From positions 1 to 64,000 of the forward strand of contig CAQDYY010000003.1 of the NCBI GenBank assembly GCA_948777935.1: a stretch of DNA of 64,000 nt. The letters run 5' to 3'. The position numbers and the translations under genes are program-made. Position 1 is the stretch's first letter; every line of letters starts with the position of its first letter. The notes beneath the pieces were generated by a model. That model was not told the DNA's origin. It ran no database searches and saw only the letters and a list, made by a program, of their open reading frames with translations. Shown piece after piece: positions 27,812-36,274 of this stretch. This DNA is from an uncultured Clostridia bacterium (GTDB lineage: Bacteria > Bacillota > Clostridia > TANB77 > CAG-508).

Positions 27812-29734
27812 ATGAAAATAATCAACATTGGTATTCTTGCTCATGTAGATGCAGGAAAGACGACTTTAACGGAAAGTCTGCTTTATACAAGTGGAGCGAT
27901 TTTAGAATTAGGCAGTGTAGATAAGGGAACAACAAGGACAGATACTATGTTTTTAGAACGTCAGCGTGGAATCACAATTCAGGCAGCAGTTACTTCTTTT
28001 AATTGGAATGACTACAAAATCAATATTGTAGATACTCCTGGACATACAGATTTTATAACAGAAGTGTATCGTTCCTTATCTGTTCTTGATGGAGCTATTT
28101 TAGTAATTTCTGCTAAAGATGGTGTACAAGCACAAACAAGAATACTATTCCATGCACTTCAAAAAATGAATATACCAACAATTATTTTTATAAATAAAAT
28201 AGATCAGTATGGAATTAACTTAAATAATATTTATCAAAATATCAAAGAAAAACTTTCAAATGATATTATTGTTATGCAAAATGTAACATTAACTCCAGAA
28301 ATATCAATTAAAAATATCATTGATTTAGATGAATGGGATCCTGTAATTTCCAAAAATGATAAACTTTTAAAAAAATATATTGCAGGAGAAAAATTGACTA
28401 TACAGGAATTAACGCAGGAAGAATATAGGTGTGTTAAAAAAGGTTCGTTGTTTCCTATATACCATGGAAGTGCTAAAAATAATATAGGAACTCAACAACT
28501 CATTGAAGCTATTTCAAATCTTTTTTGTCCTGAAATGAATAAGAATTATTCAGAACTATGTGGAAGAGTTTTTAAAATTGAATATACAGACCATAAGCAA
28601 AGATTAGTTTATTTGCGTCTTTACAGTGGAACATTACACTTACGAGATACAATTGTATTGTCAGAAAAAAAGAAAGTGAAACTTACAGAAATATATATTC
28701 CTTCAAATGGAGAAATGATACAGACAGAAATAGTTTGTTCTGGAGATATTTTTATAATACCTAACAATACATTAAGATTGAACGATATTATAGGAAATGA
28801 AAAGATTTTGCCATGCAATGTATGGAATGACAAGCCTGTACCAATGCTACGAACAAGAATTGAACCGATAAAAATAGAAGAGAGAGAAAAATTATTGGAT
28901 GCTCTTACAGAAATTGCAGATACTGATCCTCTTTTACGTTATTGTGTTGATACGATAACACATGAAATCGTCATTTCTTTTTTAGGAACAGTGCAGTTAG
29001 AAGTTATCTGTTCTCTGTTGATTGAAAAATATCACATAAACATAAGAATCGAAGATCCAACCGTAATTTATTTGGAAAAGCCATTACAAAAGGCAGATTA
29101 TACTATTCATATTGAAGTACCACCAAATCCATTTTGGGCATCAATTGGATTATCAATAACTCCACTTCCAATTGGCAGTGGAATACAGTACGAAAGCAAA
29201 GTTTCACTCGGTTATTTAAATCAAAGTTTCCAAAATGCAGTAAGAGAAGGTATTAATTATGGACTGGAGCAAGGTTTGTATGGCTGGGAAGTAACAGATT
29301 GTAAAATATGTTTTGAATATGGTGTTTATTATAGCCCTGTTAGTACTCCCTCGGATTTTCGTTTTCTTGCCCCAATTGTACTTGAACAAACATTGAAAAA
29401 AGCGGGAACGCAATTATTAGAGCCATATCTTTCGTTTATACTTTTTACACCACAGGGATACCTTTCTCGTGCATATAATGATGCACAAAAACATTGTGCA
29501 ATAATTGAAACTAGTCAATCAAAAAATGATGAAATTATTTTTACAGGACATATTCCTGTACGTTGTATTAATGAATATCGTAATACTTTAACTCTATATA
29601 CAAATGGGCAAGCAGTTTTTTTGACAGAATTAAAAGATTATCAAATTGCTACTTGTGAACCAGTTATTCAATCACGTAGACCAAATAATCGAATAGATAA
29701 AGTACGCCATATGTTTAATAAAAAAGAAAATTAA
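27812..29734 (+). CDS. tet: Tetracycline resistance ribosomal protection protein (Tet(M) type)
   Basis: A 640-residue translation-factor GTPase that removes tetracycline from the ribosome. G1 is AHVDAGKTTLTE, switch I has ERQRGITIQ, G3 is DTPGHTDF, G4 is FINKIDQ and G5 lies around YHGSAKNNIG. Domain IV carries PPNPFWASIGLSI and YGVYYSPVSTPSDFR, and the C-terminal helix is QSRRPNNRIDKVRHMFNKK. Length equals Tet(M)/Tet(O) class proteins but many positions differ from Tet(M), so I give no class letter. GGAGGG precedes the start. No in-frame CGG occurs. Confidence 0.93.
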   Translation: MKIINIGILAHVDAGKTTLTESLLYTSGAILELGSVDKGTTRTDTMFLERQRGITIQAAVTSFNWNDYKINIVDTPGHTDFITEVYRSLSVLDGAILVISAKDGVQAQTRILFHALQKMNIPTIIFINKIDQYGINLNNIYQNIKEKLSNDIIVMQNVTLTPEISIKNIIDLDEWDPVISKNDKLLKKYIAGEKLTIQELTQEEYRCVKKGSLFPIYHGSAKNNIGTQQLIEAISNLFCPEMNKNYSELCGRVFKIEYTDHKQRLVYLRLYSGTLHLRDTIVLSEKKKVKLTEIYIPSNGEMIQTEIVCSGDIFIIPNNTLRLNDIIGNEKILPCNVWNDKPVPMLRTRIEPIKIEEREKLLDALTEIADTDPLLRYCVDTITHEIVISFLGTVQLEVICSLLIEKYHINIRIEDPTVIYLEKPLQKADYTIHIEVPPNPFWASIGLSITPLPIGSGIQYESKVSLGYLNQSFQNAVREGINYGLEQGLYGWEVTDCKICFEYGVYYSPVSTPSDFRFLAPIVLEQTLKKAGTQLLEPYLSFILFTPQGYLSRAYNDAQKHCAIIETSQSKNDEIIFTGHIPVRCINEYRNTLTLYTNGQAVFLTELKDYQIATCEPVIQSRRPNNRIDKVRHMFNKKEN

Positions 29735-29843
29735 GTTACTATTCGCTAAATTACAATATATAGGGCTAATAATTAGTTGATAATGTCAGTCTTTTATTAT
29801 ATAATAGTAACATCAATTAGTAAGTTGTAGAGGAGAGATAAAT

Positions 29844-29864
29844 ATGATACCAAGAATATGGTAA
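29844..29864 (+). CDS. Leader peptide MIPRIW
   Basis: A six-codon frame with GAGGAGAG upstream, ending at the base of an alternative-hairpin region before the ABC-F gene. Such leaders stall ribosomes with bound antibiotic and switch on the downstream resistance gene. Confidence 0.65.
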   Translation: MIPRIW

Positions 29865-29865
29865 G

Positions 29866-29929
29866 ATCACGAGTTATTTCGTGATAAGAACATTATTACA
29901 GTAACTCGTATAAAAATACGAAATGTAAT
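29866..29929 (+). promoter_or_regulatory. Attenuator with mutually exclusive hairpins
   Basis: Hairpin A is ATCACGA/TCGTGAT (29866-29872 with 29879-29885). Hairpin B pairs ATTACA and TCGTAT with ATACGA and TGTAAT (29895-29929), just before AAGGAG of the ABC-F gene. An alternative pairing CGAGTTA (29870-29876) with TAACTCG (29902-29908) excludes both. A ribosome stalled on the leader would change which forms. Confidence 0.65.
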
Positions 29930-29943
29930 AAAGGAGTAAATAA

Positions 29944-31389
29944 ATGGATTTAATAGTAAAAGCAAAAAATATAGATTTAGAATATAATGGAAGACAAATT
30001 TTAAATATTGATAATTTAGAAATATATAACTATGATAAAATCGGAATAGTAGGAAAAAATGGTAGTGGCAAAACAACATTATTAAAAGTCTTATTAGGAC
30101 AAATAGAATTAAAAACAGCAGAGATTAAAACTTATGGAAAAATATCATATATTCCACAATTAGAGCAAATAGATATAACCAACATAGAAGATAAATCTAT
30201 ATTAGGTAAATTAAATGTTCATAATGTAGAAGGTAATAATCTATCAGGAGGAGAAGAAACAAAATTAAAAATAGCAAAAGCATTATCAGAAAATAGTGAT
30301 GGCATATTTGCAGATGAACCTACTTGTAATTTAGATAAAGACAGTATCGATTATATAACAAAAACATTAAAATATTATTCTGGAAGTGTAGTAGTAATCA
30401 GCCACGATAGATATTTTTTAGATGAAGTTGTAAATAAGATATGGGAAATTGAAAATGGCAAAATTACAGAATATTGGGGGAATTATACAGATTATATAGA
30501 ACAAAAAGAACAAGAAAAGCAAACCCACTTAAAAAAATATGAACAATATATAAATGAAAAGCAAAGGCTAGAAAAAATAATTACTGAAAAACAAAAGCAA
30601 GCACAAAAAGTTGGAAAAAGTAAAAATCAAAAAAGTACAGAAAATGGTGGAAGATTAGCACATCAAAAATCAACAGGGAGTAAAGAAAAAGCACTTCATA
30701 AATCAGCAAAAGCAGTAGAAAAAAGAATAGAAGAGCTAGAAGAAATAAGTAAACCAATAAAAGAAAGGCAAATACATTTTAGAATTAGTGGTTCGCTTGA
30801 GATATATAATCCTGTTCCAATTATGAGTGATAATCTAAATAAAAAAATTGGTAATAAAATAATATTTGAAGATGCAAAATTTAAAATACCACTTGGCAAA
30901 AAAGTAGCAATTACTGGAGCAAATGGAACTGGAAAAACCACATTAATAAAAATGATTTTAAATAAAGAAACTGGAATAGAAATATCTCCCAAAGTACAAA
31001 TTGGTTATTTTGCACAAAATGGATATAAGTTTGAAAAAGAAAAAAATGTTTTAGAGTTTTTAAAAGAAGAATCAGATTATCAGGTGTCAGAAATAAGAAG
31101 TATGATAGCAATGTTAGGATTAAACCAAAATGTAATTACTAGAAAAATGAAAACATTAAGTGGTGGAGAAATTGTAAAAATATTATTATGTAAAATGTTG
31201 CTTGGAAGATATAATGTACTAATTATGGATGAACCTAATAATTATTTAGATATACCAAGTATAGAAGCATTAGAAAGCCTTATGAAACAATATAAAGGTA
31301 CAATAATATTTATATCACATGATAAACGATTAGTACAAAATGTAGCAGATATTGTATATGAAATTAAAGATAATAAAATAATGGAATAA
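29944..31389 (+). CDS. ABC-F ribosomal protection protein (Msr/Lsa/Vga type)
   Basis: A 481-residue soluble protein with two ATPase domains and no membrane part. First domain: GKNGSGKTT, LSGGEETKLKIAKAL, FADEPTCNLD. Second domain: GANGTGKTT, LSGGEIVKILLCKML, IMDEPNNYLDIPS. The linker between them (about residues 190-285) is charged and holds the antibiotic-resistance arm that reaches the peptidyl-transferase centre (SKNQKSTENGGRLAHQKSTG). Members eject macrolides, lincosamides, streptogramins or pleuromutilins. The spectrum cannot be read from sequence. Leader-peptide attenuation is predicted upstream. Confidence 0.88.
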   Translation: MDLIVKAKNIDLEYNGRQILNIDNLEIYNYDKIGIVGKNGSGKTTLLKVLLGQIELKTAEIKTYGKISYIPQLEQIDITNIEDKSILGKLNVHNVEGNNLSGGEETKLKIAKALSENSDGIFADEPTCNLDKDSIDYITKTLKYYSGSVVVISHDRYFLDEVVNKIWEIENGKITEYWGNYTDYIEQKEQEKQTHLKKYEQYINEKQRLEKIITEKQKQAQKVGKSKNQKSTENGGRLAHQKSTGSKEKALHKSAKAVEKRIEELEEISKPIKERQIHFRISGSLEIYNPVPIMSDNLNKKIGNKIIFEDAKFKIPLGKKVAITGANGTGKTTLIKMILNKETGIEISPKVQIGYFAQNGYKFEKEKNVLEFLKEESDYQVSEIRSMIAMLGLNQNVITRKMKTLSGGEIVKILLCKMLLGRYNVLIMDEPNNYLDIPSIEALESLMKQYKGTIIFISHDKRLVQNVADIVYEIKDNKIME

Positions 31390-31426
31390 CATAACAATAA
31401 ATTACAATTTTGAAAGGAAGTAATAT

Positions 31427-31528
31427 ATGGATTATCAAAAACATATACCATATTTATTAGATAAAAACTTTAAAGAAAATGTAAGAAAATATAAAAGATT
31501 TATTTTTTGCCTTAATAAAAAACCGTAG
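31427..31528 (+). pseudogene. Truncated 33-codon reading frame after the ABC-F gene
   Basis: ATG with AAAGGAAG upstream encodes MDYQKHIPYLLDKNFKENV and a few more residues before a TAG that lies inside the terminator palindrome of the neighbouring GC-rich cassette. It looks like the start of a gene cut off by insertion of that cassette, though I cannot find its continuation on the other side. Confidence 0.4.
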
Positions 31529-31548
31529 ACTGGTACACCAGTCTACGG
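31523..31548 (-). terminator. Terminator of the secreted-protein cassette
   Basis: A 12-bp perfect palindrome CCGTAGACTGGT/ACCAGTCTACGG followed on the minus strand by TTTTTTATT. Confidence 0.85.
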
Positions 31549-31552
31549 AAAT

Positions 31553-32132
31553 CTGTGGGAGATACTAACTATTTGTTACTTACTGTTGCTGTTTGCTGAA
31601 ATTAATAAATCCAGCAGTTAATGCGACCGGACCCAGGGGTATTGCCATTCCAGTTGATGATGGAATAGTGAATGCGATAGGTTCCTGTCTGACCGTTAAG
31701 GAACTTGATGTTATGCCAGTTGTCCTTGTTGGACATAGTGATGTAATCACCAGCATTATCAAGTGTCCCCCATGCGAAAGTGCCATCCGGTCTGTAAACC
31801 TGAACTGCCACAGCATCATTGGAACCGAAGTTCTCAATGTTTAAAGTAAGCTGTGCAGTAGGCCAGCCCATGCCAGTTACATTGACATAGAAATCGCCGA
31901 CGGTGCTTTCGCCAGAATTGTGCCAATGCTGACCATATCCACTCAGCGATCCGTAAGGAACAATCCCACTGTCGCTCGCTTCAACGGCAACCACATTGGA
32001 AACGGGTTCTGCCTCTGCTGCAAACGCAGTAGTGCCACAAAGGCAGGTGAAAGCCATGGCTAACGCCATAATGATACCTAAATGTCTTTTCATGATATTA
32101 CCTCCTGTAATAGACACAAGTATCTCCCACAG
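31553..32132. repeat. 14-bp inverted repeats flanking a GC-rich single-gene cassette
   Basis: CTGTGGGAGATACT (31553-31566) and AGTATCTCCCACAG (32119-32132) are perfect complements and enclose exactly one gene with its ribosome site. Base composition inside is near 45-50% GC against roughly 25-30% outside. This fits a recently acquired mobile cassette, or 5'-3' UTR pairing in the mRNA. Confidence 0.65.
31602..32093 (-). CDS. Secreted protein of unknown function, horizontally acquired
   Basis: A 163-residue protein with a clear Sec signal peptide (MKRHLGIIMALAMAFTCLCG, cleavage after AFA-A). The mature part is Gly/Asn/Trp/Tyr-rich and beta-like (SGYGQHWHNSGESTVGDFY, TAQLTLNIENFGSNDAVAV), with few charges and no known enzyme motif. 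I start at the ATG after GGAGGTAATATC. Codon choice (CTG, GGC, ACC, CGC) differs sharply from all neighbours. It contains CGG letters only out of frame. A bacteriocin or surface protein is conceivable because large ABC exporters lie nearby, but I cannot support it further. Confidence 0.7.
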   Translation of the reverse strand: MKRHLGIIMALAMAFTCLCGTTAFAAEAEPVSNVVAVEASDSGIVPYGSLSGYGQHWHNSGESTVGDFYVNVTGMGWPTAQLTLNIENFGSNDAVAVQVYRPDGTFAWGTLDNAGDYITMSNKDNWHNIKFLNGQTGTYRIHYSIINWNGNTPGSGRINCWIY

Positions 32133-32308
32133 TTTTTTTTGCTTACCGAACGATTACAACCGTTCTTAATAAATAAGCATAGCATAAATTATACAACATA
32201 TTTTTATAAAAGTAAAGTAAAAACACAAAAAATACGCAAAAAGATGTCGACAGAAATCGACAAATAGCAGTGTTTTTTAGTTTTATATTTAGAAAGGGGG
32301 GCTAGATT

Positions 32309-33046
32309 GTGAATAATAAAGAAGATTGGGAAGAATTAGAAAAATGGCAAGAAAGAAGAAAAGAAGAACAAATGGAAAAGTTTAGAGTGGATTTTTCAGA
32401 AATAGCTAAAAAAAGAGAATACAAAGGAGTAAACACTATTGTAAAAGGAATGAAAATAGCAGGAAAAACAATTAAAATTGGTGGAATTATAACTATTATA
32501 ATAGTTATAGCTATCGTTCTTTTGATTTTTGACTTAATTATTTCTAATATAAATGCAAAAACAAATATAAAACCAAAAAAAACAATAGAAAATATGTATA
32601 ATACAGAAGTTGATTTAATCTATCAAGACATAGATGAAAAAGAAAATGGCAAATATGTTTTTAAAGTATCAAATAATAACGAAATTAAATTCACAGCCAT
32701 AAGAAAATTTGGAAGTTTAAGTGAAGATTATTCTGATAATTGTCATAAATATTACTTTGAACGATGGGAAAGTAAAGAAAAAGAAAATTTTATAATAACT
32801 GAAAATAAAACAGAAGATATTTTAGACTATGATACATATATAGAAATAGATTCATATGAAGAACTAGAAAAAGCAATGGATATTATAAATAATTTTGTGA
32901 ATTATTGTGGAAATAATTTTTCTGCTAATTGGAGAATTTATTTAAAAAAAGGAAATTACATAATATATCCTTATCAACAAAGTGGAATATCTAAAGAGGA
33001 GGCAGTTAATAACGCAAAAGAATTATATAATAAATATTTAAAATAA
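32309..33046 (+). CDS. Single-pass membrane protein, unknown
   Basis: A 245-residue protein beginning at GTG after AAAGGGGG. A charged cytoplasmic segment of about 55 residues precedes one membrane helix (IITIIIVIAIVLLIFDLII); the rest is extracytoplasmic, with SISKEEAVNNAKEL-like helical ending. No family recognised. It is upstream of another single-pass protein and the twin ABC transporters, and may be part of their system. Confidence 0.5.
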   Translation: MNNKEDWEELEKWQERRKEEQMEKFRVDFSEIAKKREYKGVNTIVKGMKIAGKTIKIGGIITIIIVIAIVLLIFDLIISNINAKTNIKPKKTIENMYNTEVDLIYQDIDEKENGKYVFKVSNNNEIKFTAIRKFGSLSEDYSDNCHKYYFERWESKEKENFIITENKTEDILDYDTYIEIDSYEELEKAMDIINNFVNYCGNNFSANWRIYLKKGNYIIYPYQQSGISKEEAVNNAKELYNKYLK

Positions 33047-33219
33047 ATTTTGCAAAGAATGTAACGAAAATGAACTTGATTCGTCTTATATGTAAAGATA
33101 TATAAAATACTGCATAACTCAAAATTTATTGCTAATGTATATAGATGATTCAGCTAGTATTTGATTTTTAGAGTATAAAAAAACATTTAAGAGAATACAA
33201 AAAATATACATAAACTAAC

Positions 33220-33248
33220 TTGATATTTATTAAAGAATCTATTATAAT
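33220..33248 (+). promoter_or_regulatory. Promoter of the next membrane-anchored gene
   Basis: TTGATA (33220-33225), 17-nt spacer, TATAAT (33243-33248). Confidence 0.65.
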
Positions 33249-33274
33249 ACAAATAGAAATTGGAGGATAAAATT

Positions 33275-33952
33275 ATGGAAAAAGAAAAAATAAAATTATG
33301 GAAAATAATAGTTGCAATATTAGTAATATTATTAGTTATTTTTGCAATAAATACGATTAGAAAAGTTATAATATTTAATAATTTACAAGAAAAAATTAGC
33401 AAGTATGAAAAAAGTGAGAATATGTATTCTAAAATAGATTCAGAAAAGTCAATAACAGAAAGATTTATTAAAAATGATATAGATAAGTTAATAATAAAGT
33501 ATAAAGATAAACCAATGACAGTTATTCAATTAAAAAATGGAAACGAATGTAAGAATTATACCTTTTTTGAAGAAACTAAAAAAGTAACAGTAACTGATGT
33601 TAATAATATGGATGCCTTGAGAGTTACAAAAATAAATAATACCATTAACACAAATTCTTTTATAGATAAACTTATAAAATGTATTACTTCAAAAGTTTCT
33701 ACAGAAACAATAGATGGAAAAGAATATTATGTTATAGATGGAAAATTAAGCGGAAGTCAATTAATGCTACAAAATGTTATATCAACGAAAGCATATATAG
33801 ATAGAGAAACTGGATTAACAATGAAAATAATTGAGATCACAAAAGAAAACAATAATAAAAAAGAATATATTACTAATTATGAGTACAATTTTGACTCTAT
33901 TACAGATGATGAAATTAGTGAACCTAATACTATTGGTTATGAAGAAAATTAA
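33275..33952 (+). CDS. Membrane-anchored extracytoplasmic protein
   Basis: A 225-residue protein with an N-terminal helix (WKIIVAILVILLVIFAI) and a beta-rich outer domain. Phrases such as KEYYVIDGKLSGSQL, KAYIDRETGLTMKIIEI and ITNYEYNFDSITDDEISEP resemble LolA/outer-membrane-lipoprotein-sorting-like folds found in Gram-positive surface proteins. I start at the ATG after GGAGGATAAAATT. It has its own promoter and terminator. Function unknown; proximity to the ABC transporters suggests but does not prove a link. Confidence 0.55.
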   Translation: MEKEKIKLWKIIVAILVILLVIFAINTIRKVIIFNNLQEKISKYEKSENMYSKIDSEKSITERFIKNDIDKLIIKYKDKPMTVIQLKNGNECKNYTFFEETKKVTVTDVNNMDALRVTKINNTINTNSFIDKLIKCITSKVSTETIDGKEYYVIDGKLSGSQLMLQNVISTKAYIDRETGLTMKIIEITKENNNKKEYITNYEYNFDSITDDEISEPNTIGYEEN

Positions 33953-33965
33953 TATAAATAGCATT

Positions 33966-33996
33966 AATAGGCAATAAAGTTTTATTGCCTATTTTT
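33966..33996 (+). terminator. Terminator
   Basis: A 13-bp perfect stem AATAGGCAATAAA/TTTATTGCCTATT with a T-run. Confidence 0.85.
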
Positions 33997-34006
33997 TACA
34001 ATATCA

Positions 34007-34036
34007 TTGAGAAAGCAGTATAAATTATGATAAAAT
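34007..34036 (+). promoter_or_regulatory. Promoter of the twin ABC transporter operon
   Basis: TTGAGA (34007-34012), 18-nt spacer, TAAAAT (34031-34036), 39 nt before the start. Confidence 0.45.
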
Positions 34037-34075
34037 TAGAGCAAGTACAGAGCTTATAAAAAGGGGAAATAACAA

Positions 34076-36271
34076 ATGTTAAAATTAGAAAGTGTATCAA
34101 AGATTTATTATAATAAAGGAATGATTGCAACAGGAATAACAAAAGTAAATTTAGAATTAAAATTAGGAGAATTTGTTGTAATTACAGGAGAATCTGGAAG
34201 TGGAAAAAGTACACTCTTAAATGTAATATCTGGTATTGATAGTTATGAAGAGGGTGAAATGTATGTAAATGGCAAAGAAACAAGTCATTATACAGAAAAA
34301 GATTTTGAAGAATATAGAAGAAAATATATAGCAAATATATTTCAAAACTTTAATTTGATAAATAGTTATACTGTATATCAAAACATAGAACTGATACTAT
34401 TGTTAAAAGGCGAAAAGAAAAGTAATATAAAGAAAAAAATATTAGATATAATAAATAAAGTAGGTTTAACTAAATTCAAAAATACAAAGGTTTCAAAATT
34501 ATCAGGAGGGCAAAAACAAAGAGTAGCAATAGCAAGAGCAATAATAAAAGATACTCCTATTATAGTGGCAGATGAGCCAACAGGTAATTTAGATACGAAA
34601 TCAGCAGAGGAAATTATAGAATTATTAAGAAAGGTTGCAAAAGATAAATTAGTAGTTATGGTAACACATAACATAGAACAAGTAGAACAATATGCCACAA
34701 AAATTATAAAAATGCATGATGGTAGAATTGTAAGTTGTAATGAAATAAAGAAAATTAAAGAAAATAAAGATATAATGGAATGCAAATATAATGAAATAAC
34801 AGTGTTTAATAAAATAAGATTAGGAATTAGAAATACATTTAACATATTTTCAAAATTTACATTATTGTTTATAGTTTTTCTATTTATGAGCATAGCATTT
34901 TTAACAGAGTACGCAAGTTTTCAACTTGCAGAAAACGAAGCTGATGAAAGTGGGTATAGCATAGGATTTAGAGATATTTCTGATAACAGAATTTTGATAA
35001 AAAAACAGAACCAATCAGCATTTACCAATGAAGATTATGCAAGAATAAAAGGAATATCTAATATTGATTATATAGTTGAAGATGATTTGTTTATAGATTG
35101 TAGTTTTTCTTTAAATAGAGATGATATGAGTTTTTATGGGAATATTTTAGATATAAAGAATTTTAGAGGAAATATAGATTTGGGAAGAAAGCCAAATAAT
35201 GACAATGAAATTATTTTAAGAATAGGAAGAAAGCACTTTTATATAACGAATAGAATAGATGAAGTTCTGGGTAAAACATTTTCAATAATGAATCCAAGTG
35301 ATAATGAACAAATAAAGGATTTGACAATTGTAGGAATACAATATAGTAAAGACGATAATGATTATAACCCTAAATTTTATTCGCAAAGTGAAACATTAAG
35401 AGAATTAAGAAGTTTAGTAAATAAAAATTATAGTGATTTAAAAATACTTTTTAATAATAAATATGTTCAATATAATATAGAGCCTAATGATAATGTAAGT
35501 AAAGGATGTGTAATATTAGATGATGACTTAAAGTATCAATTTAAAAATTATAAAATTATAAATCAACCTGTGGATATTAGTGCAAGTAATATTTATTATG
35601 AGGAAAAGATAAGTTTAAAAGTTTCTAATACTTTTACAAAATCTAATTTCAAAAGATTAACTGGCTTAACAAAGTATGAGAATTATAGAAATACATTATT
35701 TATAAATAAAGAAGATTATAATTCTTTATTTAATAAATCTTCATATCAATCTAGTGTATATGTAAAAAATAGTGAGATTATTGAAGAAACAATGCTAGAA
35801 TTAAATAATATTGGATTAAAAGCTAAAAAGGTAACAGATTATAAGGTTGATGATTCTGCAACCTACAAACAAATAATAAAAATAATAAAAGTAGTAGTAA
35901 CGATAGTTGTAATTGTAGTATTGTTTTTTATATCATATTTGATAGTAAGGATAATTTTAAAATCAAGAAATGTATATTTTACAACATTGAGAATGTTGGG
36001 GGCAAGTTTTAAAAACATAAAGAGAATTTTAGATATAGAATTATTTATAAATTCAAGCTTATCATACATATCAGTTTTATTGTTTATACATCTAGTAAAA
36101 ACAAATATAGTAAATGTTGATTTTATAGAACAGTTAGTAAACTATTTATCATTGAGAGAGTATATAATAATGTATATTATTTTGTTTTTTACTGTAAAAT
36201 TATTATCCAGAAAATTTGCAAAAAAAATTTTTAAAAGTACAGCAATGAATATATACAATGAGGAGGTGTAA
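34076..36271 (+). CDS. Fused ATPase-permease ABC transporter (MacB/LolD type), first copy
   Basis: A 731-residue protein with a complete LolD/MacB-like ATPase at its N-terminus: GESGSGKSTLLNVISG, LSGGQKQRVAIARAI, IVADEPTGNLD, VTHNIEQ. A permease half follows: one helix near residue 260 (FTLLFIVFLFMSIAFLTEY), an extracytoplasmic domain to about residue 590, then an FtsX-like three-helix bundle. Such fused proteins export or resist peptides such as bacteriocins. It is followed 3 nt later by a second protein of the same design, so a heterodimer is likely. Confidence 0.8.
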   Translation: MLKLESVSKIYYNKGMIATGITKVNLELKLGEFVVITGESGSGKSTLLNVISGIDSYEEGEMYVNGKETSHYTEKDFEEYRRKYIANIFQNFNLINSYTVYQNIELILLLKGEKKSNIKKKILDIINKVGLTKFKNTKVSKLSGGQKQRVAIARAIIKDTPIIVADEPTGNLDTKSAEEIIELLRKVAKDKLVVMVTHNIEQVEQYATKIIKMHDGRIVSCNEIKKIKENKDIMECKYNEITVFNKIRLGIRNTFNIFSKFTLLFIVFLFMSIAFLTEYASFQLAENEADESGYSIGFRDISDNRILIKKQNQSAFTNEDYARIKGISNIDYIVEDDLFIDCSFSLNRDDMSFYGNILDIKNFRGNIDLGRKPNNDNEIILRIGRKHFYITNRIDEVLGKTFSIMNPSDNEQIKDLTIVGIQYSKDDNDYNPKFYSQSETLRELRSLVNKNYSDLKILFNNKYVQYNIEPNDNVSKGCVILDDDLKYQFKNYKIINQPVDISASNIYYEEKISLKVSNTFTKSNFKRLTGLTKYENYRNTLFINKEDYNSLFNKSSYQSSVYVKNSEIIEETMLELNNIGLKAKKVTDYKVDDSATYKQIIKIIKVVVTIVVIVVLFFISYLIVRIILKSRNVYFTTLRMLGASFKNIKRILDIELFINSSLSYISVLLFIHLVKTNIVNVDFIEQLVNYLSLREYIIMYIILFFTVKLLSRKFAKKIFKSTAMNIYNEEV

Positions 36272-36274
36272 TAT

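Noticed and set aside
34378..34893. Antisense frame over the first ABC transporter
   Set aside because: Mirror of the conserved ATPase coding sequence; no independent evidence.
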